Part shown: positions 1 to 6,297 of the stretch, one piece after another | Position numbering within the stretch: position 1 is the stretch's first letter | Layout: each line of letters opens with the position of its first letter | From: an uncultured Bacteroidales bacterium | GTDB lineage: Bacteria; Bacteroidota; Bacteroidia; Bacteroidales; Lentimicrobiaceae | Length of the DNA: 9,266 nucleotides | Reading direction: 5' to 3' | Assembly: GCA_937864935.1 (NCBI GenBank) | Contig: CALMDN010000134.1 | Location: 1-9,266 of the forward strand | The notes under the pieces: generated by a model | What the model saw: only the letters and a program-made list of their open reading frames with translations | Databases searched by the model: none | What the model was told of the DNA's origin: nothing | Translations under genes and position numbers: made by a program

Positions 1-690
1 CAACAGGGCATCGCCGTTCACATCAAGCCTGGCCACAGGTTCTGAGGTGCCTATCCCGAACCGTCCGTTGGAAAGATGAAAGGTAAATCTTCGTTCGGTG
101 CCGTTTCTGAGATAAAAAACATCGGCCGTGTCCCTGTATTCAATCCCCCACCTCGGGAATGATGGGGAATGACTGATAACCATGCGGTCGGCATTCTGCG
201 TACCTCCACCGAACATGTAGATCATCGGGCTGTTGGGGGCAGTGGTGGCAGGGAACTGAATGCTGGCATTGTCATCGGTAAAGGATACATCCCCTTCGGT
301 TCCGCTTACCTGAAATTTATCGCCGTCACCAACCGTAAAGGCAGATGCCGGAGAAGCATCGCCCACCCCAACATTGCCGGAAGTATAGGAAATACTGCTT
401 CCACTGGGTATCCATTGCTGTGAGGATTGGTCAGTAAGCTCCAGCCATGAACCGGCACTGTAAAACCAGAAACTCTGGGTATCGCTATCAAACACCAGTA
501 AACCGGAGGCAGGGGAGGCTATGGCGCTGCGTTGTGCGGTGGTCATCCGTGGTACCAGGATTCCCCTGTCCGTGCTTTTCACATCAAGTATGGCACTTGG
601 ATCAGGGTTGGACCCATCGGTGTTGATGGCTACCTGAGACCAGGCGTTCAGACCGGTGGCAAGTAAAAAAATGATAAACAGTTGTTTCAT
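1..690 (-). CDS. Secreted tail-fibre-like paralogue, partial (C-terminus beyond left edge)
   Basis: The reading frame is open from an ATG at 690 to the left edge, giving 230 residues with no stop. Residues 1-19 look like a Sec signal peptide (MKQLFIIFLLATGLNAWSQ). Residues 20-83 are the shared head module of this locus (VAINTDGSNPDPSAILDVKST, then GILVPRMTTAQRSAI, then GLLVFDSDTQSFWFY). Two short fibre-type motifs follow: SGNVGVGDASPASAFTV near 104-120 and GRFGIGTSEPVARLDVNG near 209-226. Such 'GIGT..P...LDV.G' motifs are common in phage-fibre-like and adhesin-like proteins of Bacteroidota, so an extracellular or surface role is inferred. The C-terminal domain is not visible; by analogy with its neighbours it could be an S74 chaperone, a FISUMP domain or something else. 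The start lies 72 bases downstream of the FISUMP gene's stop, so co-transcription is possible. No Shine-Dalgarno sequence is evident. Function unknown. Confidence 0.85.
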   Translation of the reverse strand, partial: MKQLFIIFLLATGLNAWSQVAINTDGSNPDPSAILDVKSTDRGILVPRMTTAQRSAIASPASGLLVFDSDTQSFWFYSAGSWLELTDQSSQQWIPSGSSISYTSGNVGVGDASPASAFTVGDGDKFQVSGTEGDVSFTDDNASIQFPATTAPNSPMIYMFGGGTQNADRMVISHSPSFPRWGIEYRDTADVFYLRNGTERRFTFHLSNGRFGIGTSEPVARLDVNGDALL

Positions 691-725
691 AAGGTAATCT
701 ATATTGAGTTATAACCGTAAAGGAA

Positions 726-747
726 CCACCCATAAAAAATCAGGTGG
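726..747 (-). terminator. Weak hairpin between paralogues
   Basis: CCACC (726-730) pairs with GGTGG (743-747) around a 12-base A/T-rich loop, 15 bases past the stop of the FISUMP gene. The stem is short, the loop is large and no clean T-run follows on the minus strand. It could be a weak terminator or processing hairpin, or chance. Confidence 0.2.
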
Positions 748-762
748 AATGAATCAAATCAA

Positions 763-2148
763 TCAATTGTCCCTGACACAACGGGCAGAGAAACCGAATT
801 CCTTACTAGTGTAACCTACCAAGCAATCAACAGAATAGATGTAAAGTAGCATTGCATCGTAAGCGTTGAACTGTGAACTGCTCCAGTAAAAGCCCCAAGA
901 ACCACGAGAGCCCAGCGAACCATTGCTGGGGAGCAGTGTCCCGGCAGCGTGGAGTTTCAGAGCTGAGTTCCATGGACCATTCCAGTTTGTCCAATTGCCA
1001 CTATTTTCTACATTGGTCCACTCACTTTCGGTTGGTAAACGCCATCCGGCGCCTAATTCCAGGGCACATGGATCGTTGGCAGCCACCCAATCTGAATTTC
1101 CATTGTTGGGACTTACCCATGTCGTATTGGGTGTACGCGTTGCGCCATCGTGTTTGAAACCCTGCTTGCGGTTAAACTGCCAGTACCAGCCGGCTGAAGC
1201 CTCTGTGGCATCACTAACGGCTGTCGCCTGTCGGTCTGCACCCAGGTTTTGGGTAATCCAGCATTTTGTGGGTTCACCCGGTATTCCATTCACAGTACTG
1301 TAGGTTACTGTTTTAGGAACAGGGGCGACACCTCCCGAAACCAAATGATTAACTGTAACATTAAGGCCACATTCAAAGGCCGGGACAGGCATCAGGGATG
1401 ACCATTCTGTGCCTGTAAACATATTCAAAGCTTTTTCATCTGTATTAAAAACCAGCAATCCTTCTACAGGTGCCGATATTGCATTTCGCTGGGCGGTGGT
1501 CATCCGGGGAGGGAGGAACCCCCTTGATGTGGAGCTTACATCCAGTGCGGCCGATGGATTGGGTGCGGAAGTTGCGATCCCTACATTACCTGAAGTACCA
1601 AAAGCCATCACAAGATTCTCTGCGCTGTATGCAGATGACCCGCTGATAAAGAGAAGTTTACCCGGCCCTTCTCCGTTGGCTGACCCCGTCGAGATCAAAT
1701 TGTACCATTTGCCGCCTGCCGAGGTATTTCCCATTGTTAACCATGTTCCGATGGTGGAACTTCCCTGAATGTTCAGATTGGTATGCGATGTGCTGACCAG
1801 ATGAAGCTTACCGTTAGGTGTATCGGTGCCGATCCCGACATTACCTGAATTGTTGTTGAAGATATTATTTCCGGTTACCGACCATGGACTGTTCCCGAGA
1901 ATTGCCCAGGCGATGCCATTGTAATACCAGTAACTTTGCGTAGTAAGGTCATACACCGTAAGCCCGGTGGCCGGTGTGGCAATGGCTTCGCGTTCCGAGG
2001 TGGTCATCCTGGGAAACAGGACGCCTTTAGAAGTGGATTTCACATCCAGCAAGGCAGAATTGTCGGGGTCGGAACCATCGGTGTTGATGGCTACCTGGGC
2101 CCGGGCTGATACAGTTACCAGCATGATAAGAAGAAGCAGTATTCTCAT
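763..2148 (-). CDS. Secreted paralogue with duplicated head module and C-terminal FISUMP domain
   Basis: A complete 461-aa protein. Residues 1-18 form a signal peptide (MRILLLLIMLVTVSARAQ). Residues 19-82 are the shared head (VAINTDGSDPDNSALLDVKST, GVLFPRMTTSEREAI), followed by a fibre motif SGNVGIGTDTPNGKLHL at 101-117. A second, diverged head lies at about 188-250 (GNVGIATSAPNPSAALDVSS, FLPPRMTTAQRNAI). Residues about 285-461 match the Fibrobacter succinogenes major paralogous domain (FISUMP, Fib_succ_major): CWITQNLGA at 296-304, AGWRLPTESEW at 367-377, YWSSS at 421-425 and FSARCVRD at 453-460. To my knowledge this family belongs to the C-type-lectin-like fold group, so ligand or surface binding is plausible but unproven. 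No type IX secretion C-terminal sorting domain is seen. Five cysteines follow residue 259. A GAGGA sequence six bases before the ATG supports the start; such a site is less usual in this phylum. Confidence 0.9.
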   Translation of the reverse strand: MRILLLLIMLVTVSARAQVAINTDGSDPDNSALLDVKSTSKGVLFPRMTTSEREAIATPATGLTVYDLTTQSYWYYNGIAWAILGNSPWSVTGNNIFNNNSGNVGIGTDTPNGKLHLVSTSHTNLNIQGSSTIGTWLTMGNTSAGGKWYNLISTGSANGEGPGKLLFISGSSAYSAENLVMAFGTSGNVGIATSAPNPSAALDVSSTSRGFLPPRMTTAQRNAISAPVEGLLVFNTDEKALNMFTGTEWSSLMPVPAFECGLNVTVNHLVSGGVAPVPKTVTYSTVNGIPGEPTKCWITQNLGADRQATAVSDATEASAGWYWQFNRKQGFKHDGATRTPNTTWVSPNNGNSDWVAANDPCALELGAGWRLPTESEWTNVENSGNWTNWNGPWNSALKLHAAGTLLPSNGSLGSRGSWGFYWSSSQFNAYDAMLLYIYSVDCLVGYTSKEFGFSARCVRDN

Positions 2149-2323
2149 GACATTTCCTCGTTAATGGTAAAGGAATTGGGTATTGATCTGAAAGAAATGA
2201 TGAAACCTTGCTCCTTTACCAAAAGAGATGTCTGAGAAACCGGAGAGTCAGGAAGTAAAATGTAAAAGAGATCCCATCAACGGTTCAATAAACAAACTGA
2301 ACAATTTAAATCCTTCCAATAGA

Positions 2324-2345
2324 GTGTTAAATTATTGTTAATGAA
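2324..2345 (-). promoter_or_regulatory. Putative operator/promoter element, copy A, upstream of the FISUMP gene
   Basis: Read on the minus strand, this 22-base stretch contains two TTAACA boxes whose starts are 11 bases apart. It matches 4111-4132 at 21 of 22 positions. It lies 175 bases before the FISUMP gene's ATG, and copy B lies 176 bases before the S74 gene's ATG. It overlaps the last codons of the degraded paralogue. Direct repeats at one helical turn suggest a regulator site, but no regulator is known and a regulatory role is inferred only from conservation and spacing. Confidence 0.45.
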
Positions 2346-2758
2346 GGTGCAATAGATTTTTTCACTGAATTAAGTGCAATCACACCGCCGTTAACATCCG
2401 GTCTTACTGCAGGCCCTTTTGTATTGATGCCAATATTGTCAGCAATAAAAAACATCCAGCCGTTGCCTCCTCCCACCCAATAATCGATGTTACGCAGAAA
2501 CATCCGGAGACCGTTTTGCCTTTGGTTGATCTCGCTGATTGCTTTATTGTATATGATCAGTCCTTCTGCAGGTGAGATAATGGTATTTCGGTTCCTGGCA
2601 GTCATTGAAGGGATGAGCTATCCTTTGTTAATGCTTTTCAAATCAGGCATGGCACCGGGATTATGCTTGGAGTAGCCATTGCTGATGAAAACACCCTGGC
2701 CGAAATTCTGATCATTCAGAATCGTCAGAAATAAAACTGATACGAAAAAAATGAGTCT
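2327..2758 (-). pseudogene. Degraded head-module paralogue with lost start, internal stop and missing C-terminus
   Basis: One minus-strand frame reads from 2758 to a stop at 2327 and parallels the intact paralogues. A signal-peptide-like start (RLIFFVSVLFLTILNDQ) is followed by GVFISNGYSKHNPGAMPDLK, SINKG, an in-frame TAG at 2618-2620, then LIPSMTARNRNTIISPAEGL. This aligns with the intact '[43 protein letters not shown]', with the TAG replacing the first Leu of LLIP. The codon before Arg is TGA rather than ATG (the intact paralogue starts ATG AGA CTT), so the start is lost, possibly by a small indel. A fibre-like motif remains near the end (DNIGINTKGPAVRPDVNGG). There is no C-terminal S74, FISUMP or other domain; the frame ends inside the regulatory element of the next gene. 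The surviving 92-residue frame from an ATG at 2605 might be translated, but it lacks a signal peptide. Confidence 0.75.
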
Positions 2759-2766
2759 TCACTCAT
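2744..2766 (-). terminator. Intrinsic terminator of the S74-domain gene
   Basis: Read on the minus strand, ATGAGT (2766-2761), a GAAG loop and ACTCAT (2756-2751) form a perfect 6-bp stem. It is followed directly by T residues reaching 2745 and starts 10 bases past the stop at 2777. An alternative outer pairing, CTGATA (2771-2766) with TATCAG (2742-2737), flanks it and competes for one base. The T-run also encodes the Ile-Phe-Phe codons of the degraded paralogue's signal peptide, so the terminator overlaps that gene's former start. Confidence 0.7.
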
Positions 2767-2776
2767 ATCAGTTCTG

Positions 2777-3934
2777 TTACCTGGTGCGGATTATTTGTTC
2801 AAGTTCGTCAATTTTTGACTGCATCTTCTGGATCAGCAACTGTTGTTCCTGAATTGCGTGTGTAAGCACCGGAATCAGGCCGGTATAGTTGACAGCCTTA
2901 AATTCAACAGCTTGCTCCTTTTTTAACGGATTCAGCTTCACCAGTTCCGGGAAAACAATTTCCAGATTCTGCGCCGTGAATCCATTTTGTTTCTCATGAG
3001 GCAAATTCATTTCCGGGAATTCTGAAGTCTTATAATTGTAGGTCATGATATCCAGTTGCATGATTTTCTGCAGGCTGTTTTCCAGAGGTTGCATGTTTTC
3101 CTTCAGCTTTTCATCCGAAGGCAAATAACTTCCGGTACAATAGATATTTCCGGAAAAATAGCCTGCATAACCTAAGGTAGTTGCATAAGCATAAAATGCC
3201 CAGGTGCCGGTAGTCGTTCCCCCTGCAATTACCTGAGACGTTGTGCCTCCATTATACGGGCTATAAATATTTGAAGCCGAATAAGATGTAGAGTTGATAT
3301 CCAAATCATAATTCGGGCTTGTTTTTATGCCAATCCGGCCATATGTTGTAAGATTATTATACATGTTAACCAGACCATTAAAGTTTACGGTACACCCGGA
3401 TGCGCACGCATTGATGTCACCTCCCCAATATTGCAGATACAAAGTACTGCCAACCCCATTGGACCGAGCCTGGACTTCGTTGTTATCGAATACCAGATTG
3501 TAGGTATCGGACTGGCCAATCTGGAAAGCACCTGTGGTGGCTATTCCAACCAGGGTTGTATTTGCAACTGTCAATGCTGCATCAGGAGTCGTTGTACCAA
3601 TGCCGACAAAACCCAGGTTGTAATAAATGCTTGAACCGTTGTTCAGCCATTGATCTGGACTGCTTCCGGCAAGGCTCCAGGAAGGCAATGCAGGTGTGCC
3701 GGAATTGACATACAACCCGGCGGAATTGTTGGTCTGAAAAAGCAACAATCCCGTAGCCGGTGAAACAATGGCGTTTCGCTGTTCAAGCGTCATCCTGGGA
3801 ATCAGCAAGCCTTTGGTAGTACTTTTCACATCCAGCATGGCTGAATTGTCGGGATTGCTGTTGTCGGTATTGACCGCTACCTGGGCATTTGCTGAAATGG
3901 TCAGCAGAACCAATAGAATACTCAAAAGTCTCAT
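2777..3934 (-). CDS. Secreted tail-fibre-like protein with C-terminal S74 intramolecular chaperone domain
   Basis: A complete 385-aa protein. Residues 1-18 are a signal peptide ([18 protein letters not shown]). Residues 19-66 are the shared head ([36 protein letters not shown]). Fibre motifs follow at 108-123 ([16 protein letters not shown]) and 199-214 ([16 protein letters not shown]), within a Gly/Thr/Ser/Asn/Tyr-rich middle. Residues 273-350 match the peptidase S74 / chaperone-of-endosialidase domain: [19 protein letters not shown] begins it at Ser273, followed by [16 protein letters not shown] and the [16 protein letters not shown] block. A short predicted coiled coil ([16 protein letters not shown]) ends the protein. 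In phage fibres S74 domains trimerise the fibre and then cleave themselves off at the conserved Ser. By analogy this protein probably assembles as a trimer outside the cytoplasm and matures by autocleavage near residue 273. Cys177 and Cys181 may form a disulfide. The ATG start fits the signal peptide; no Shine-Dalgarno sequence is seen. Ligand unknown. Confidence 0.92.
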   Translation of the reverse strand: MRLLSILLVLLTISANAQVAVNTDNSNPDNSAMLDVKSTTKGLLIPRMTLEQRNAIVSPATGLLLFQTNNSAGLYVNSGTPALPSWSLAGSSPDQWLNNGSSIYYNLGFVGIGTTTPDAALTVANTTLVGIATTGAFQIGQSDTYNLVFDNNEVQARSNGVGSTLYLQYWGGDINACASGCTVNFNGLVNMYNNLTTYGRIGIKTSPNYDLDINSTSYSASNIYSPYNGGTTSQVIAGGTTTGTWAFYAYATTLGYAGYFSGNIYCTGSYLPSDEKLKENMQPLENSLQKIMQLDIMTYNYKTSEFPEMNLPHEKQNGFTAQNLEIVFPELVKLNPLKKEQAVEFKAVNYTGLIPVLTHAIQEQQLLIQKMQSKIDELEQIIRTR

Positions 3935-4110
3935 GACTTATCTGTTTTGAGGATGAAGATTTAACTAGTTACAGGGCGTTAAAAAAAAGGAAAAGAGCCC
4001 TTTACAGCTGGCAGGTGTCATAGACAGGCGCAAATCAGAAAGCAAATTGAGGAAGAATGACCATCAATATCAAATTAAACAAATGAATCGTTTGAATTAT
4101 TTACTGAATT
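3935..4110 (-). promoter_or_regulatory. Upstream control region of the S74 gene, partly duplicated before the FISUMP gene
   Basis: No gene is seen in this 176-base stretch. Downstream of the 22-base element its sequence keeps scattered similarity to 2149-2323, most clearly a TTGATGG block and the adjoining T-rich stretch containing TTTGTTTA. An exact Bacteroidota -7 box (TAnnTTTG) was not found; the closest is TTAATTTG. A run of eight T on the minus strand near 3980-3987 follows an imperfect AAAGGGCTCTTT palindrome, which might form an attenuator-like structure but is weak. Confidence 0.35.
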
Positions 4111-4132
4111 GTGTTAAAGTATTGTTAATGAA
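4111..4132 (-). promoter_or_regulatory. Putative operator/promoter element, copy B, upstream of the S74 gene
   Basis: This is the second copy of the element at 2324-2345, with one mismatch in 22 positions. It carries TTAACA twice on the minus strand, 11 bases apart. It sits directly after the hairpin that follows maf and 176 bases before the S74 gene's ATG, where a promoter region would be expected. Function inferred from conservation of sequence and distance only. Confidence 0.45.
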
Positions 4133-4160
4133 CGAAATAAATAATTTCAGAAACCTGAAA
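4133..4160 (-). terminator. Probable weak intrinsic terminator of the housekeeping operon
   Basis: On the minus strand, TTTCAG (4160-4155), a GTTT loop and CTGAAA (4150-4145) form a perfect 6-bp stem nine bases after the maf stop. A T-rich but interrupted tail (TTATTTATTTCG) follows. The stem is A/T-rich, so termination may be partial. Its position at the junction of housekeeping and accessory genes supports the call. Confidence 0.4.
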
Positions 4161-4169
4161 GATTGCTCA

Positions 4170-4784
4170 TCAACCAGCTGGGACGTGGGAAACCGGAGAA
4201 ATAAACTGCTTCAGTTCGCAGTACAGCCGCTGCACCGGCAACCCCATCACATTAAAATAGGACCCTTCAATGCGCTCAACACCTATATAACCAATCCACT
4301 CCTGAATGCCATAGGCCCCGGCTTTATCCAGGGGTTTATATTTATCAACATAATACCCGATTTCTTCGGGCTCAAGATGACGGAAACACACATCTGTATT
4401 CACGTGGAAGGCATGAAAACGGTCTCTTGTTCTGAAACAGACACCGGTAGCCACCGTATGCCTTTTGCCGGATAATTTGGCCAGCATCAAACGTGCATCC
4501 TGCTCATCCAGGGGCTTGCCGATGCATTCGCCTTCGAGCCAGACAATGGTGTCGGCGGTAATGAGCAGCGCATTTTCAGGAAGCTGATCAAAGTCAAACA
4601 CTTCCGCCTTTATTTTACTCACATACAAGGCAATTTCCTCGCAAACCAGGCCTTCAGGGTATGACTCATCCGTTGGTTTGACCATTACTTCAAAATCCAG
4701 CCCGGTTTCGGTAAGCAGAAAATGCCGCCTCGGCGACTGCGAAGCGAGGATATAACGGTATCCGGAGCGGTTCAGGTCAATCAT
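4170..4784 (-). CDS. maf: Maf family nucleotide pyrophosphatase (dTTP/UTP type)
   Basis: A 204-aa cytoplasmic protein of normal family length. The family hydrolyses non-canonical or surplus nucleoside triphosphates, in the YhdE-type subgroup dTTP and UTP, to monophosphate and pyrophosphate, and has been linked to control of septum formation. Visible motifs are the phosphate-binding ASQSPRR at 14-20, ITADT at 75-79 with the catalytic Asp78, GKPLDEQDA at 89-97, SGKRHTVATGV at 105-115, DKAGAYGIQ at 153-161 and the closing GSYFNVMGLPV at 174-184. The AGAYGIQ and GSYFNVMGLP blocks favour the dTTP/UTP subgroup over the YceF-like m7GTP subgroup. The ATG lies eight bases after the stop of the UbiA-family gene, so it is co-transcribed and is the last gene of the operon. 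The last dozen residues are a non-conserved tail. Substrate specificity is inferred from motifs. Confidence 0.95.
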   Translation of the reverse strand: MIDLNRSGYRYILASQSPRRHFLLTETGLDFEVMVKPTDESYPEGLVCEEIALYVSKIKAEVFDFDQLPENALLITADTIVWLEGECIGKPLDEQDARLMLAKLSGKRHTVATGVCFRTRDRFHAFHVNTDVCFRHLEPEEIGYYVDKYKPLDKAGAYGIQEWIGYIGVERIEGSYFNVMGLPVQRLYCELKQFISPVSHVPAG

Positions 4785-4792
4785 AATTTCAG

Positions 4793-5749
4793 TTAAAGAT
4801 AGTAAGCAAACAAAATCATTCCGCCAATCCCTGCCAGCATCAGCAGTTTAAGCTGCCTGCTCAGGCCGTGAAGCCTGGCGGTGTCAGGCATATTGTGCAA
4901 CCTGAAGATCAGGATCCAAACCAGCAGTCCGGCCAGAGCCAGGTAATACAGTGCGGTAATGGTTAGTTTCTGCTTAAACAACCAGACAGCGGAAATCACC
5001 AGCAGCACAAAAACCACACCCAGCAGTATCCGTGAAAGCCCCAACGCAGTCCGCGTTCCATAAACTACCGGCAAGGTACGACACCCGGTGGCAGCATCGC
5101 CGGCGATATCTTCCATGTCTTTCACAATCTCCCTCACCAGGCTCACCAAAAAGGCAAACCCGGCATAAACCATTACCACATAAGTAATTGGCCATAGTGA
5201 CGGGTAAACCCCGATAAACCTGTCGGGCAGCAGCCTGAGGGCAAAAAATTCGAACAGCCACACGATGAGAATCACCATGGCCGACATAAACGCCACCGAG
5301 ATATTTCCAGAGAGCACTTTGCGCTTGTAGGCTGCTGAATAAAACCACAGCATGATTATAATCATTGGAAAAATAAGGCCCAGACGGTAGGAGCCAAGCT
5401 GCAACGACAGATAAAATCCGGCACCGGCACCCAGCAGGTTGGCGGTGGCATAGCCCCACAAAACGTGGTCAGGTTTAAAAAGCCTGCCCACCTGGTTCTG
5501 CTCAGGCTTGTTCACCTGGTCGGCTTCCACATCAAAATAGTCGTTGATGGCATAACCGGCAGCTGCGATCAGCACAGTGGCCACAACCAGCAATGAGAAC
5601 TGAAATGTCGTAAGGGCCTGGTGCAGGTTACCCTGCAGATAATATCTTCCGATGAGCGCGTGAAACACCAGCACCTGGGTCAGTACAATGATGAGGAGGT
5701 TTGGCCAGCGGATCAGGCCAGCAAGTGCCAACAGGCGTTGCTTGTTCAT
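4793..5749 (-). CDS. UbiA-family prenyltransferase, likely geranylgeranylglycerol-phosphate geranylgeranyltransferase-like
   Basis: A 318-aa integral membrane protein with about eight or nine hydrophobic segments. UbiA enzymes transfer a polyprenyl chain from its diphosphate to an acceptor at the cytoplasmic side of the membrane. Both aspartate-rich motifs are present: NDYFDVEAD at 69-77 followed by QVNKP, and DMEDIAGD at 211-218 within VREIVKDMEDIAGDAATGCR. These bind the Mg-diphosphate of the prenyl donor. Bacteroidota homologues in this operon context are commonly annotated as geranylgeranylglycerol-phosphate geranylgeranyltransferases because they resemble the archaeal ether-lipid enzyme, but the acceptor has generally not been demonstrated. 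Menaquinone (MenA) or haem O (CtaB) prenyltransfer are less likely alternatives; I do not see the usual context of either. The start lies 12 bases after the KdsC-like gene's stop and eight bases separate it from maf. Confidence 0.85.
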   Translation of the reverse strand: MNKQRLLALAGLIRWPNLLIIVLTQVLVFHALIGRYYLQGNLHQALTTFQFSLLVVATVLIAAAGYAINDYFDVEADQVNKPEQNQVGRLFKPDHVLWGYATANLLGAGAGFYLSLQLGSYRLGLIFPMIIIMLWFYSAAYKRKVLSGNISVAFMSAMVILIVWLFEFFALRLLPDRFIGVYPSLWPITYVVMVYAGFAFLVSLVREIVKDMEDIAGDAATGCRTLPVVYGTRTALGLSRILLGVVFVLLVISAVWLFKQKLTITALYYLALAGLLVWILIFRLHNMPDTARLHGLSRQLKLLMLAGIGGMILFAYYL

Positions 5750-5761
5750 TACTACGTGGGA

Positions 5762-6283
5762 TTACCAGTGAAACGCATTGCCGTTCATCCACTTACCCTG
5801 TACTTTCATCACCTGTTCAATGATATCGCGCACACAGCCATAGCCGCCATCAAAATGGCTGATGTATTTTGAAATCCCTTTTATCTCCTCAGCTGCGTCG
5901 GCCGGGCAAACGGGCATGCCAACCAGCTTCATCACCTGGTAATCGGGAATATCATCGCCCATATACAGAATCTCTGAAGCCTGCAGTTTGTTTTTGGCGA
6001 CATACTCTTCATAAACTGCCTTCTTGTTCTCGACCCCAAGAAACACATCGGTCAGATTCAGGGCGTTGCACCGGTGACGCATTGATTCGGAGTAGCCCCC
6101 GGAAATCACAGCCACCCGGTATCCGCTTTTCACTGCCAGCTGAAGCGCATAGCCGTCCTTCACATGACCGGTGCGCAGCTGATCCCCCGTGTTGGTAATC
6201 AGTACCACCCCATTGGTCAGCACCCCGTCGTAATCAAAAATAAAGGTGGTAATCTGCGTAAGGCCTTCTTTATAATTGGACAT
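5762..6283 (-). CDS. KdsC-like HAD-family phosphatase (KDO-8-phosphate phosphatase type)
   Basis: A 173-aa protein, the normal length for the cap-less C0 HAD phosphatases that act as tetramers. Family members such as KdsC release phosphate from 3-deoxy-D-manno-octulosonate 8-phosphate in lipopolysaccharide synthesis. The HAD motifs are all visible: the nucleophile and acid/base aspartates in FDYDGVLTNG (Asp17, Asp19), motif II VISGG at 59-63 (Ser61), the lysine at 87/88 in ENKKAVYEEY, and motif IV MGDDIPD at 108-114 (Asp110, Asp111). The C-terminal DGGYGCVRDIIEQVM at 145-159 is the tail that reaches into the neighbouring active site in KdsC. No KDO synthesis genes are visible nearby, so the substrate could be a related sugar acid phosphate (for example N-acylneuraminate 9-phosphate). 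The ATG at 6283 is 14 bases past the DUF2520 gene's stop. Confidence 0.9.
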   Translation of the reverse strand: MSNYKEGLTQITTFIFDYDGVLTNGVVLITNTGDQLRTGHVKDGYALQLAVKSGYRVAVISGGYSESMRHRCNALNLTDVFLGVENKKAVYEEYVAKNKLQASEILYMGDDIPDYQVMKLVGMPVCPADAAEEIKGISKYISHFDGGYGCVRDIIEQVMKVQGKWMNGNAFHW

Positions 6284-6297
6284 ATCCTGATTGTGAA

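Noticed and set aside
306..491. 61-aa minus-strand frame
   Set aside because: It lies within the partial paralogue at 1-690 in another frame; the partial gene continues the shared head without interruption.
923..1303. 126-aa plus-strand open frame, and the similar one at 873-1157
   Set aside because: Both lie antisense to the FISUMP domain, show no domain or signal peptide, and owe their openness to the codon composition of the real gene.
2257..2264. TACATTTT on the minus strand as a -7 box (consensus TAnnTTTG), with TTG 21 bases upstream
   Set aside because: One base departs from consensus, the spacing is at the long end, and the upstream region of the S74 gene has no clear equivalent; chance matches are expected in A/T-rich DNA.
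2603..2605. ATG as the start of an intact 92-aa gene ending at 2327
   Set aside because: The homology to the paralogues continues upstream through the TAG at 2618-2620, so this frame is the surviving tail of a broken gene.
1..3934. Prophage or phage tail locus, suggested by the S74 domain and fibre motifs
   Set aside because: Each gene has a Sec signal peptide and a Bacteroidota head module, and no capsid, portal, terminase, integrase, baseplate or lysis gene is present.
4047..4475. 142-aa plus-strand open frame
   Set aside because: It overlaps maf antisense for most of its length, has no recognisable motif, and its first part runs through the A/T-rich intergenic control region; maf on the other strand is certain.
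4974..5459. 161-aa minus-strand frame inside the UbiA-family gene
   Set aside because: It is an alternative frame of the same DNA with atypical Cys/Arg/Gly-rich composition; the UbiA frame has all expected motifs.
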